Assembly: GCA_023055355.1 (NCBI GenBank) | Contig: JALJCS010000004.1 | Location: 20,961,744 to 21,025,743 of the forward strand | Reading direction: 5' to 3' | Length of the DNA: 64,000 nucleotides | From: Agelaius tricolor | Lineage: Eukaryota > Chordata > Aves > Passeriformes > Icteridae | Shown here: positions 38,201 to 46,530 of the stretch, piece by piece | Position numbering within the stretch: position 1 is the first letter of the stretch | Layout of the letters: every line of letters begins with the position of its first letter | Notes under the pieces: model-generated | What the model was told of the DNA's origin: nothing | Databases searched by the model: none | The model's input: only the letters and a program-made list of their open reading frames with translations | Translations under genes and position numbers: made by a program

Positions 38201-41200
38201 CCAACATTTCAAATTACTGGAAGCTTCTCTTCCAGTTCATCATAATTGCAACAGAAGCTTGTGTTACAGCTCTTCACATTACCTAAACCAGAGTGATTCT
38301 ATATGACCCTGAAGTCAAAATGAAAAGTGTACAGACTTGCTCAGATTGAGTTTTGTGAATAAAATTAAAATGGTTTTGATTCAGCAGTTGAAGGGATACA
38401 GAAGTTCGTCTTATGGATCCTGACTGACAGACCTGAATGAAACACCGCTAAGCAAAAGTATATAATCATCTAAGTCATCTTTCAAATATGATTGATCACT
38501 CATCATGTGTGTTGTGAAGGAATACCTTTCTAAGATAAAACTGAGACTTAAGACAGTAGGTGGTATTTGTGATTAGCTTCCAAAGGAGCAAAGTATCACT
38601 GTTTCCCTGTAGGTAAACCTGGGTGCACTTAAGTTCAGGCTGGAAAAAATTTGTTTTACAAATTAGTCATAACTTGACCTCTTAAACGAACAGATTGGAG
38701 TCTTTTATATATTTTTCAAACCAGCTTTTCTCTACTTGCAGAAATATCCTGTCTGCCTTAGATCAGGAAACTCTTCATAGTCAGATGCATTTAGTGGAAG
38801 AGAGCATAGGACTGTGTTAAAATACTGGAAGAGGGAGGAAAATGGTGCAAGTATATTCAAAATTGTGAATATATTTAGAAGTATTCTTACTTTGATAGAC
38901 TACTAGAAGTACTGGAGGGACAGAAGAGTTGATTAAAAATTGAAACCATGCTTCCTTCAGCTTCTAACCTTTTGAAGGTGTATGTCAAGTCTAAATTTAA
39001 CTTTTGAGTTTGTTCATCTTTGACCTTATCTCACTAAACTTCTCTTCCAGCCATTCTGTTTGCTGTGATACTGAGTCTCTTAAGGTGGAGGGGAATACTC
39101 CTGAGTCTTTCATAGTCAATCATATTTAGCATTCATCACAGGAGAACTATTATTAGGCTGTACAGTATATATGTCTAAAATAATACATTCTGCAATTGGT
39201 GTTTTTATCTATGATTTGTATTTTGGGACTCAATATGTTTCAATTTGAAAGAATTGCTGTAGGTTGGGCTTTGTCTTTTATTGCTTGCTTACTGCCTCAA
39301 GTGTTCTTCCTAGTTGAATAAAGTACTACAAACAAACGGATCAAAGAGTCTAGACTTCACTCTTTGCATTGCTGCATTTTGTGAGACTATGGACACTTCA
39401 CTTACCACCTTACCTTCATTCATTCTAAGTTCCCTGTCTTCTGCTGATTCTGGAGCAGGATACGAAGATTAATTTATTGTAGGTTCCTAGCTTAAATGTA
39501 TGTCTCCACATTATGTGAGTTTTCCATGTTATAAAATTGAGGAAAATAACAATGTCCCACAGTCTACATTTTCTGATTCTAGATAGAAAATATTTTGGTG
39601 TTTTTCTGTTTTATGATAAGTGAAATGGAAACTAGTTTCCAATTAGCAACTCCTTCTTATGATTTTTTCAGATGGCTCAAAGTCAGAAGTGTTGTGCGGG
39701 TCCCCTTCTTTACCCACTGCTCTCAAACATGCTGGTAGATTAAATCAGGTAAACACCAAGTGCTACTTTGGTTTCATCTTTTACTTTTTATATGTTTTAA
39801 AGCCCATATAAAGTAATTAAGAAAAGCTTTACCTAAGCTTTCAAGGAAAAACTTCTATGTTGTGAAATCAAATACTTCAGTTTTGTTGGTTTATTGATAT
39901 GTGAATGTTTTTATAGGGAGTGCTTATGCATGAAGAAAAAAAGAAACAAAAAGGAAAAGTATTTTTGAGTCCCCAGTCAGGTATGTATATCTTCATTTCA
40001 ATTCAGAAACTATGTGTAAAAACCTGGCCAGCAGGGGAGGGAGGGGATTCTACCGCTCTGCTCTGCTCTGCTGAGAGCCCACCTGGAACCCTGCATCCAG
40101 CTCTGGGGTCCCAGCACAGGGAGGACATGGACCTATTGGAGCCAGTTCAGAAGAGAGTCACCAAAATGATTAGAGGGATGGAGCACTTCTCCTATGGAGA
40201 GGCTGAGAGGGTTGGGGTTGTTCAGCCTAGAGAAAAGAAGCCTTCAAGGAAGGCTGTTGTGGGCTTTCAGTTGTAAAAAGGGGCCTTTAAGTAAGGTGGG
40301 AAGAAACTTTTTAGCAGGGGATAGTAAGGGGTAATGTTTTAAAACAGAAAGAGGGTCAATTTACATTAGACTAAAAAAAGAAGTTTTTTACAACAAGGAT
40401 GGTGAAACACAGGCACAGATTGCTCAGAGAGGTGGTGGATGCTTCACCCCTGAAAACATCCAAGGTCAGGTTGCATGGGACTCTGAGCAACTTGATGTAG
40501 TTGAAGACGTCCCTATAATTGTATGATTCTTCATCAGTCCTTATAGAAACTCAAGCTAATTTGCTGAACACAGTGGCAGCTTGAACAGGCTGAAGCCACC
40601 TGGAGAAGTGTACAAATTTTGAGTTTTGTATTTGAAGCAAAACTTAGGCATAACAATTCTGTGCCTTTATATCACTGACTCTGGTGGATTTATTTTGCAG
40701 CAGGGTATGGTGGACTTGTATCAATCTCTCCTGTTTCAGCTTACATGGGGTTGGTTCTCTGATTTTTCAGGGACAAAACATGCAATGCTTTCCTGTGAGG
40801 ATTTCTTGCAGTAATTGTCTAGAATTATACATGATAAACTAACTTAGAGATTATCAAACCACATCCTTGGTTGCTAAAACGCAAAGTTAAAAATTACATT
40901 TAGAAGTAGCAGTGAGATTGTATTATAAAGGCCTTTATGTACTCCTTCTGAATCAGAAATGTTTTGCTTTAAATGCCTGATTAATAATGTAGCTTCCTTA
41001 CTGCAATTTCACACACTTATTAACAAGTACAATGAAGATTTTAAGAATAGCTGCTTTTGTTTTAATTGCAATTTCTAGTACAACTCTGCAAACCTTTCAG
41101 CACCATGTATATGCATTATATACACTAATCTCTCTGCAGTTGGAGGGGGACCTAATTAGTTCTCTGAAATTTGTGAAGACTTGACTGCAATTAAGTATCT

Positions 41201-41648
41201 CAAATCAAATTATCAGTTTGTTGGGAAGACACGTTTTTTTGTCTTTCCTGGTGGGCTTTTTCAAATTTAGTTTGGGGATTTTGTAACCCAAAGTGGTTTG
41301 TCATAAGGTGTTTAGTTCAAGAAAATGCTAGTTCTCAATTTTGTATCTGATTATTTCCTACTTTCCTTTAGCAGGTAATGATCTTAAGTTGAACTGTGTG
41401 TCCTTTCATTGTAGTTTGACTTGACAGTAATTTTCTCCTGTCTTTTGTTTCAGTTCATTTATGTCCTTCTGGGGTTTTTGTGGGGGTTTTTTTTGTTTGT
41501 TTTGTTTTTGTTTGGTTTTGGTTTTTAAAAACCAACAAATAATACCTTTAAAGCATTATGCTTTTTTCCTCCCAATTTAGGCAGCCTTTCCAATAAATAC
41601 ATGACTCAGGGAAAAGCCTCACAGAAGAGGACCCAGCAAGAATCATGA
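11289..41648 (+). CDS. TUT7: Terminal uridylyltransferase 7 (TUT7/ZCCHC6), 28 coding exons
   Basis: Adds uridines to RNA 3' ends in the cytoplasm: pre-let-7 microRNAs, short-tailed mRNAs and histone mRNAs (family knowledge). Exons: 11289-11784, 15891-16066, 16588-16704, 17431-17608, 18096-18184, 19113-19164, 20865-20934, 21783-21909, 22618-22737, 24696-24827, 25556-25736, 26089-27236, 27362-27512, 28199-28285, 29155-29255, 29765-29822, 30525-30628, 31667-31756, 31846-31959, 32068-32145, 33377-33554, 34089-34136, 34255-34346, 34823-34938, 37591-37910, 39672-39748, 39917-39980, 41581-41648. They total 4632 nt, or 1543 residues; without the two exons at 39672-39980 it is 1496, close to human (1495). 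Domain order: C2H2 finger (residues 236-258), inactive N-terminal nucleotidyltransferase, acidic linker, CCHC knuckle (968-981), catalytic domain with Asp 1061, 1063 and 1122, two more CCHC knuckles (1350-1363, 1454-1467). The start at 11289 (ACCATGG) begins MGDAAKP, like human. No break is seen. Confidence 0.96.
13580..14133 (+). repeat. Ancient CR1 fragment in TUT7 intron 2
   Basis: Heavily diverged sense CR1 3' region. Recognisable pieces are ATGGAAGCCGTGCAAAGAAAAGCAAGAAGG (13699), GGACACAAAGCAATGGGCCTAAA (13887) and TTTAAGAACAGGTTAG near 14020. They occur in the order expected in old amniote CR1 copies. Confidence 0.55.
14923..14951. repeat. Inverted repeat, 11-bp arms, 7-nt loop
   Basis: Arms TCTAAGGAAGT (14923-14933) and ACTTCCTTAGA (14941-14951) flank the loop GGCATAA. 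Confidence 0.85.
16588..16704 (+). other. TUT7: TUT7 exon encoding the C2H2 zinc finger
   Basis: Residues 225-263. Cys 236 and Cys 239 with His 252 and His 258 form a matrin-type C2H2 finger (YTCKLCDVL...HKHIKEKRH). In TUT4 and TUT7 this finger contributes to RNA binding and the Lin28-dependent processive mode (family knowledge). Confidence 0.9.
16705..20864 (+). other. TUT7: TUT7 introns between exons at 16588 and 20865
   Basis: Four introns, up to 1.7 kb. They are AT-rich with homopolymer runs (a T-run near 17220 followed by an (AT)n-like tract, and a T-run near 20490). No transposon family or RNA gene is recognised apart from the palindrome at 20776. Confidence 0.5.
20776..20827. repeat. 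Perfect inverted repeat, 23-bp arms, 6-nt loop, next to a TUT7 exon
   Basis: Left arm 20776-20798 (CATGATGTTGATAAAA...) and right arm 20805-20827 are exact reverse complements around AGTTCA. The right arm ends 37 bases before the exon starting at 20865, so the hairpin would lie at the branch-point side of that acceptor. Confidence 0.95.
23237..23299. repeat. Inverted repeat, 18-bp arms, 27-nt loop
   Basis: Arms at 23237-23254 (GGAGTTGTATTATGGATG) and 23282-23299 are exact reverse complements. The loop holds a smaller AATCCA/TGGATT hairpin. It lies in the TUT7 intron 22738-24695. Confidence 0.92.
23571..24545 (-). repeat. CR1 LINE copy, antisense to TUT7
   Basis: Minus-strand CR1: the low-coordinate end (ACAGAATTACAGAAT, 23576) is the reverse complement of the usual ATTCTGTGATTCT tail. 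The body matches the RT C-terminal region and 3' UTR (CATGTCTCTCTTGTCCTGAGGAGCCCAGAAC near 23891, GCACACTGCTGGATCATGG near 24046, GGTGCAGGACCCTGC near 24168). An open minus frame at 23850-24230 keeps fragments of the RT (GWVLHLGRNKP-like). It is about 975 bp and truncated at its 5' end. Confidence 0.9.
26089..27236 (+). other. TUT7: TUT7 large exon: end of N-terminal module and acidic linker
   Basis: This 1148-nt exon encodes residues 580-962. It opens with DPYSVKRNVARTLNSQ, the conserved end of the N-terminal module, then becomes a long, Asp/Glu/Ser-rich disordered linker. Glu runs lie at about 26565-26595 and 26911-26930, and DELDNTYTGSGDDDA-like sequence near 26985 is shared with mammals. 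Most of the linker is poorly conserved with human apart from these acidic blocks. It separates the inactive and active halves of the enzyme. Confidence 0.9.
27237..31666 (+). other. TUT7: TUT7 introns of the catalytic region
   Basis: Introns of 120-1040 bases separate the exons at 27362, 28199, 29155, 29765, 30525 and 31667. They are AT-rich with T-rich polypyrimidine stretches. I recognise no repeat family or RNA gene in them. Confidence 0.5.
27362..27512 (+). other. TUT7: TUT7 exon with CCHC zinc knuckle 1
   Basis: Residues 963-1012. CSLCKREGHLKNDC (Cys 968, Cys 971, His 976, Cys 981) is a CX2CX4HX4C knuckle just before the catalytic module; it binds RNA in this family. Confidence 0.92.
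28199..34346 (+). other. TUT7: TUT7 catalytic uridylyltransferase module
   Basis: Ten exons encode residues about 1013-1329. The GSS motif (1049-1051) and DLD (Asp 1061 and Asp 1063, exon 29155-29255) with Asp 1122 (VDISLYN, exon 30525-30628) form the full metal-binding triad of DNA polymerase beta-like nucleotidyltransferases, so this half should be active. The PAP-associated part includes GQLWLGLLRFYTEEFDF (exon 33377-33554) and RRVFGTPVKIFPKEYPS-like sequence. All exon phases agree. Introns hold an antisense ERVL LTR (32245-32857) but no other recognisable element. Confidence 0.94.
32245..32857 (-). repeat. Solo LTR, ERVL family, antisense in TUT7 intron
   Basis: Read on the minus strand the element begins TGTTCTGGATAG (high end) and ends with GGTTAAACCACA (low end), so the TG...CA termini are present. 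The low-coordinate part has the TGGTTTAACCCCAGCTGGCAA start, an imperfect TAA/TAG trinucleotide array (about 32420-32470) and a GGTATGGAACATCCCTTTGG block. All are features of a common avian ERVL LTR. The flanks (GAATAT and AATGC) give no convincing target duplication. No internal sequence is present. Confidence 0.8.
34823..37910 (+). other. TUT7: TUT7 exons with CCHC knuckles 2 and 3
   Basis: Exon 34823-34938 encodes CRTCGKIGHFMKDC (Cys 1350, Cys 1353, His 1358, Cys 1363). Exon 37591-37910 encodes a Lys/Glu/Arg-rich disordered segment and CFICGREGHIKKEC (Cys 1454, Cys 1457, His 1462, Cys 1467). The Lys/Glu segment resembles that of mammalian TUT7. The 2.65-kb intron between them holds an old minus-strand CR1 copy. 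Confidence 0.92.
36230..36900 (-). repeat. Old CR1 fragment, antisense to TUT7
   Basis: Diverged minus-strand CR1 RT region. Matching blocks are ACAGACCCCTGAAGAACACCACTC (36450), TGTCAAATGCTTTGCAGAAGTCC (36615), TATGTTGGCTGTC (36736) and TCAGGAGGATCTGCTCCATGATCTTACCAGG (36791). Its 5' and 3' ends are not sharp. Confidence 0.7.
39672..39980 (+). other. TUT7: TUT7 two-exon in-frame cassette
   Basis: Two small exons, 39672-39748 (77 nt) and 39917-39980 (64 nt), with good splice sites (TTTTTTCAG|AT, CAG|GTAAAC, TTTTATAG|GG, CAG|GTATGT). Together they add 141 nt (47 codons: DGSKSEVLCGSPSLP...FLSPQS) and keep frame. One alone would shift the frame, since the exons before and after both meet at phase 1. 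Skipping both joins VAG to SLSNKYMTQGK, the mammalian-type C-terminus. They may be constitutive in birds or a coupled cassette. Confidence 0.7.
40028..40525 (+). repeat. CR1 LINE fragment in the last TUT7 intron
   Basis: Sense CR1 3' region: GGGAGGGAGGGGATTCTACC (40037), CCTGCATCCAGCTCTGGGGTCCC (40091), ATTAGAGGGATGGAGCAC near 40168 and a diverged tail ending GTATGATTCTTCA (40521). The 5' part is nearly identical to the CR1 copy at 47520. Confidence 0.9.
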
Positions 41649-42600
41649 GGGATATTAAGCACTGATAAATTGCAACACAGGCCCATTATTCACTTAAAAG
41701 AAATGTCTTTGGCTAAAGCCTCTGAATTCACAGGACAGCAGCATAGACAACCTTCAGCTTAAGTTCAATGAAATATGGGTGTTTTCTTTTAGATTGCTAG
41801 TACAAGCAACTGTGGATTTTAATACAGACTCCTGCTCTTTATAATAGATTGTTTGAGCATTTTAATAGAAAGCCATGATGTTTTGTATTTGTTTACTAGG
41901 TAATGCATTTAGAAAAGGGCAGGTACTAAAAATGAACTGTTTTCAGGGTTTTGTTGTTCCACCTGACCATTTTAAACTGCACTAAAACATGTGCTAGCCA
42001 AATAAATTATATTTTCTTCAAAAATGAATCTTTTGAAGGAGCAAATGATATTTATTAATGTTGATTGTTTACTGAATCCTTGTGTAAGTGTTTGAGATGT
42101 TTGTAGACTGCTATATTCTTGTTTATTTCTCCAGAGAACTAAAAAGATAGACACTAGTCATCATATTTTAAACAATCTCTGGACAAGCAGTGCCACTGAG
42201 ATTTTGTGGGGTTGTTTTCTGTTCTGTGATTTTATGGGAGTTTATTTGCTGCTGTGCTCGTGTTCAAGAAAGAAAGAGAGATTAGGTAACAGGTCAGTCC
42301 TGTTTTGTTGCTGCTAAGAATCTTTTTCAAGGCCTTGGGGATACAGACAAAAATGCTTTAAGAAATAGAGGTATTATATTTGGCAACTGGGGAAAAATAC
42401 ATGTCCATTTTCATAGACTATGAAGAGGATCCTTGTACCAGTCAAGAATTTACATTCATTAGTAGTACAAACTTGAGTTTTACTTGAAATCCTTCCAGAG
42501 GTGGTAATGCACCATCTTACCTTGTTCAAAAGAGAAATAGTTATGTGTTAAAATTGAAACCACTGTTAATTTATGAATCTGAAATAAATTTTAAAAAAAA
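41649..42600 (+). other. TUT7: TUT7 3' UTR with two poly(A) signals
   Basis: Sequence after the TGA at 41646-41648 is AT-rich and open to transcription end signals. AATAAA occurs at 42001-42006 and at 42583-42588, the latter followed by an A-rich stretch. The second gives a 3' UTR of about 0.95 kb; choice between them cannot be made from sequence. Confidence 0.55.
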
Positions 42601-45278
42601 GTGAAAATCAGACTTAAGTCTCTCTTTTTTTTCCTGAGGTTGTAGTTTTCAATATTCCTGACATGTAGAAATGGATTTACTATAATTATCTGGATTTAGA
42701 ACCATCATGTTCAATTTTTTTTCCCTACCTATTTTTATGGAAGCTGAAAGCTAGAATTGCCAAAGGGGTCTTAGGGAACTAGCATCCTAAGTCTTGTTCT
42801 GGTTTTCACCCATCTGAAGCCAGCTATCTATGAACTTCCAGATGTGTTGCTTTCACAAATAATTTCTTCTGTGTTCTTTCCTAAACACATTTTCAAGCAT
42901 ATTGCCTTTGTGCTTTATTTAGTTTTAAGAGAGTTACATCCAATTTTGCTGGTGGGATTGAAGTGTATAAACTCTTCTGAACCAGGTGTATACTCTGTCC
43001 TTCTTACTGATACGGAGGGACAGGCAGTTATTTATTTATGCTGCCTTTTTTATTGGAAAAAAAGTGCTGTCATCATATTTCAAAGGAATTTCAAATGCTT
43101 TTGATGTCTATGTTTCCAAAGCTGGAATATGTTTTATGCTGTGAACAGTAGGTTATCAGTGCTGAGAAATTTAGAAATATGATGGTTTTTCAGGTTTGCA
43201 GCACAGTTAACTTTCTTAAACGGGTAACTCAGTGTCATTTAGCTGTTTAACCATGAGATCACACACATACATTTTCCCTAATGTAATTGTTCTGGTGGGG
43301 TTTGTTTCCTAGCTATATTTAAAACTGCTTCCCCATCTGTTAAAATTTTACTTAAAGCTTCCAGGGCTTGAAATAGCTGCTTAGAATGGGAGTTTTCTAG
43401 CATGGAAAGTTGTTGGCTTTTGTTGTTGGCTTTTTCTTCCATACTGATACCATATCACTATTTCTTGAAATCTAACTTGAAATAGTTATATTTTAAAATT
43501 TATTTTTGCATTTATCCTGTCCTGGAGAAGGCAATTTTTCTAGCCCGTGTTCAGTCTTCCATGTGGACATATATTCAGGAGGCAGGGGACTAAGGATTGA
43601 TGATTGGAGGCATCCTGAGGAAAGTTGTGTGTGCATAGTTGAGTGCAAATGATGAAGGAGGTATTAGCTGCATTTGTACATAAGCTTCCCCCCCTCAAGT
43701 GTACTGACTTCAGCTTTCAGCCCAGTAGTGCATTAAACCCCCCTTGCCCCTGAGAAGGTGTAGTTTAGTTGAGATGCATGCTCAAGGTGCATGAATTACG
43801 TGTGAAAAGACACACTCTTTGTAGCTAAAAAAAATACAAATTTTTTATACACCTGCTGTCTTTATATTTGAAGTAGTAGTACTGTGCCTCAGTAAAGAGC
43901 ATAATTATGTATGTGAAAAACACCTAACACATCTGACTTACTACCAAGCTCTTCAGAACTACTAAGGCCAGAATCAGGGAAGTAAGTGAGGTGATGAGAC
44001 TCAAATGTGTTTCTTGTGCTTGGACTTCATTAACAGGGATTTAAAGTATTATCTAGCATATTTAAGGATGCTGGAATGTGGAAATGAAAAATGAGTACTT
44101 GTTTACCTTCTGGCATAGCCATCATTCAACTTAAAGTAAGAGTCTCCCTGTACCAAGGCTGTTGGGGTTTCTTCAACGTGAAGTCGCTGCAGCCACCAGG
44201 AGTTGGGGAATGGCAGCTCAGTTCATCCAGCAGCTTTCACGCTCTCCTCCCACGCTGCCTCTGCACCAGGCAGGGATCAAGAAGGGCAGCTGGGCCCTGA
44301 CCACTGCATGGCCATCCTCTTACTTGGCCCCAGACTGGCATGAACCCAGAGGAAAGGGCAGGATCCTGCTCAGCAGGAGGGCAGACACAATGCATTGTCT
44401 GTGAAGGTTCCAGGTCCTCTGCACTTTGCTCAGGGATTTGTCCAAACTGAATTACTCTACACATGCATTTTGCCCTCTGAGCCAAAGCTTCATATTGAGT
44501 AGTCATATGCATTATTTTAAAATGCTTGCCAGTGTGGCAGTCCATAAATATTCACATTCTGTGCCTGTATTTTGTAGGTGGGGAACTATGCACTCATGGG
44601 CCTCCATTGTCCTCTGGTGTGGGAAAATGTCTGGGGGTAAAAAGATAATGGTACGGAAATTGTAGAGGAAAATAGGATTGCTACTCCCTGGGTGGAATGT
44701 CGCCAGCGTGCCTGACTTCCCACTCACTGTACATGCTAAAGGTGGGTGGAGTAGATACACTATCACCAGGCTCTTGCAGAGGCTTGAACTTAGTGGTCCT
44801 TTCTGGCTGATAAGCTGCACAGCAGCTGAACACCAAGGGAGATAAAGGAAGGTGTCCTGTTGATGAATCAGCAGCTGTGGTGGAATCACTCTCCTTAGGC
44901 TGACACATTATGTATTCTGAGATACCCACCCCCAACCACTCCTCACAGGGTAAGCTATATGACTACAGCCACTCTAGCTCCATCTAAACATAAGCAAATA
45001 GTACAAAAGTGAATTCAGAAGGGTGAGAAGTTAGGAAAGACTCCATTGTAACTTCTGGAGTCAATTGACAGGCTCAATTTGTCTTTGCCCCTGTGGGGAC
45101 AACTATGGGGTAAGAACAGTGTTCTGTGAATGGTAAATTGTTGTCTTGAGCTGACTTTTGTCAGGGATTCGAGGTTTTTAGTACAGTGCTTTGAATTAAA
45201 ATAGTGCTCTGAATATGTTTTCACGGTCAGCTACGGTCACCAGCAATTCTTGCACCTTAAAATGTCAGAATTCTAGGT
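42601..45278. other. Intergenic region between TUT7 and ISCA1
   Basis: 2.7 kb of mainly AT-rich sequence. A GC-richer island at about 44150-44420 (CTGCAGCCACC, CAGCAGCTTTCACGC) has no stable coding content and no repeat family I recognise. Nothing else is assigned. Confidence 0.45.
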
Positions 45279-45770
45279 TGCATCCAAAGCAGCAGGACCA
45301 GGGAGGGGATTCTGTCTCTCCTGCTTGCCTCTTGTGCGTGCATCCAACTCTGGGACCTCCAATTTAAGAAGGATATGGAATTGTTAAGCGTGTGGCCTTC
45401 TCTGCAGTAAGCTGATAAGAGGACTGCAGCCACCTCCCTTTTGAAGACAGGCTCAGAAGGTCGGGGCTGTTCAGTTTGAAGAGAAAGTTAACTGGAGACC
45501 TCATGGCAACCTTCCTATATCTGCAGGGGGCCTACAGGGAAGCTGGAGACTTCGTCAGGAACTGTAGTGGTAAGACAAAGGGGTGATTTAAATGAGGTAT
45601 TAGAAGACATTTGTTACTGTGAGGCAGGTGAGGCACTGGTTATGGATTGCTTAGGGAAGTTCTGGATAAGGCCTTGACCAATCTAGTCTAGTGGGCAGTG
45701 TCCCTGCCCACGGCAAAAGGGTTAGGACTAGATGATCTTTAAGCTCCATTCCAACCCCCTAGCACTGTAA
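45279..45770 (+). repeat. CR1 LINE fragment just upstream of the ISCA1 promoter
   Basis: Sense CR1 3' region, diverged. It contains CCAGGGAGGGGATTCTG (45298), CTGATAAGAGGACTGCAGCC (45411), a GGGGCTGTTCAG block and the near-terminal GACTAGATGATCTTTAAGCTCCATTCCAACC (45726). It ends about 100 bases before the CpG island. Confidence 0.88.
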
Positions 45771-45849
45771 ATTAATAAAGATTGTTATTCCGTAACCTGT
45801 TAACTTGGACCTTCAACGGCGCTGACAGACCAATCATTGAAGGCTTTCA

Positions 45850-46530
45850 GGAAAAACCTCCCCTTTCCACGTGATACTGGGCGGCTGTTTTGCCGCGGCC
45901 TCCGCCAGGGCAGCTGAAGGGCAAGTAGGGCGTCCCGGCTGTCTTTGCCGCTTATCTGGGCGCGCTGCCCCGCCGCCTGCGCTGCCCCGCCCGCGCGGAG
46001 CCGCGGCCGGAGCGGGACCGGGCGCCTCTCCGGGGGTGGAGCCGCCGCCGCCCGTCCCCGCCCGCGGCCCGTGCGCGGTGGCGTCACAGCGTGCGGGCGG
46101 CGCTGCCCTGGCCGAGGGCGCTGGGCCATGGCCTCGTCCGTGGTGCGCGCCACGGTGCGCGCCGTCAGCAAGCGCAGGATCCAGGCGACCCGCGCCGCCC
46201 TCACGCTGGTCAGTGCCGCGGGCCGGCAGCGGGCGGGACGCGGGGACCGCGGCACCTCGCGGGTGCGGGAGCTGCGCCACGGGCAGTGAGGCGGGCCCTG
46301 GCGACAGCGGGGCGGGCGCAAGGACGGGGACGGGCCGGCGTCGGTAGCCCCAGCGGGGCGGCTGCGGCGGGCGGGCTGCAGCGGGCTCTTCTTCCCCCTG
46401 GCGAGCTGAGAGGCGGGCGGTGGCTCCTGCTCCGCGGCGGTCCCGCTGAGAGGAGGCCCCGCGCTCCGCCGCTCCGTCTGCGGAACCGCAGGGTTCCGGG
46501 GCAGCACCCGTGCGGCCCCTGCGAGCGCGG
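45850..46530 (+). promoter_or_regulatory. ISCA1: ISCA1 CpG-island promoter
   Basis: Very CpG-dense DNA around the first exon, with no TATA box. A palindromic E-box CACGTG lies at 45868-45873 and a CRE-like GCGTCAC at about 46081-46087, some 40 bases before the start codon. The E-box and CRE-like sites are plausible USF and ATF/CREB sites (inference). Confidence 0.75.

Noticed and set aside
40626..40814. Short plus-strand frame in the last TUT7 intron
   Set aside because: No splice context in phase with TUT7 and no similarity to the family.
42844..43104. 86-codon plus frame after the TUT7 3' UTR
   Set aside because: No recognisable domain, no splice or promoter context, AT-rich composition.
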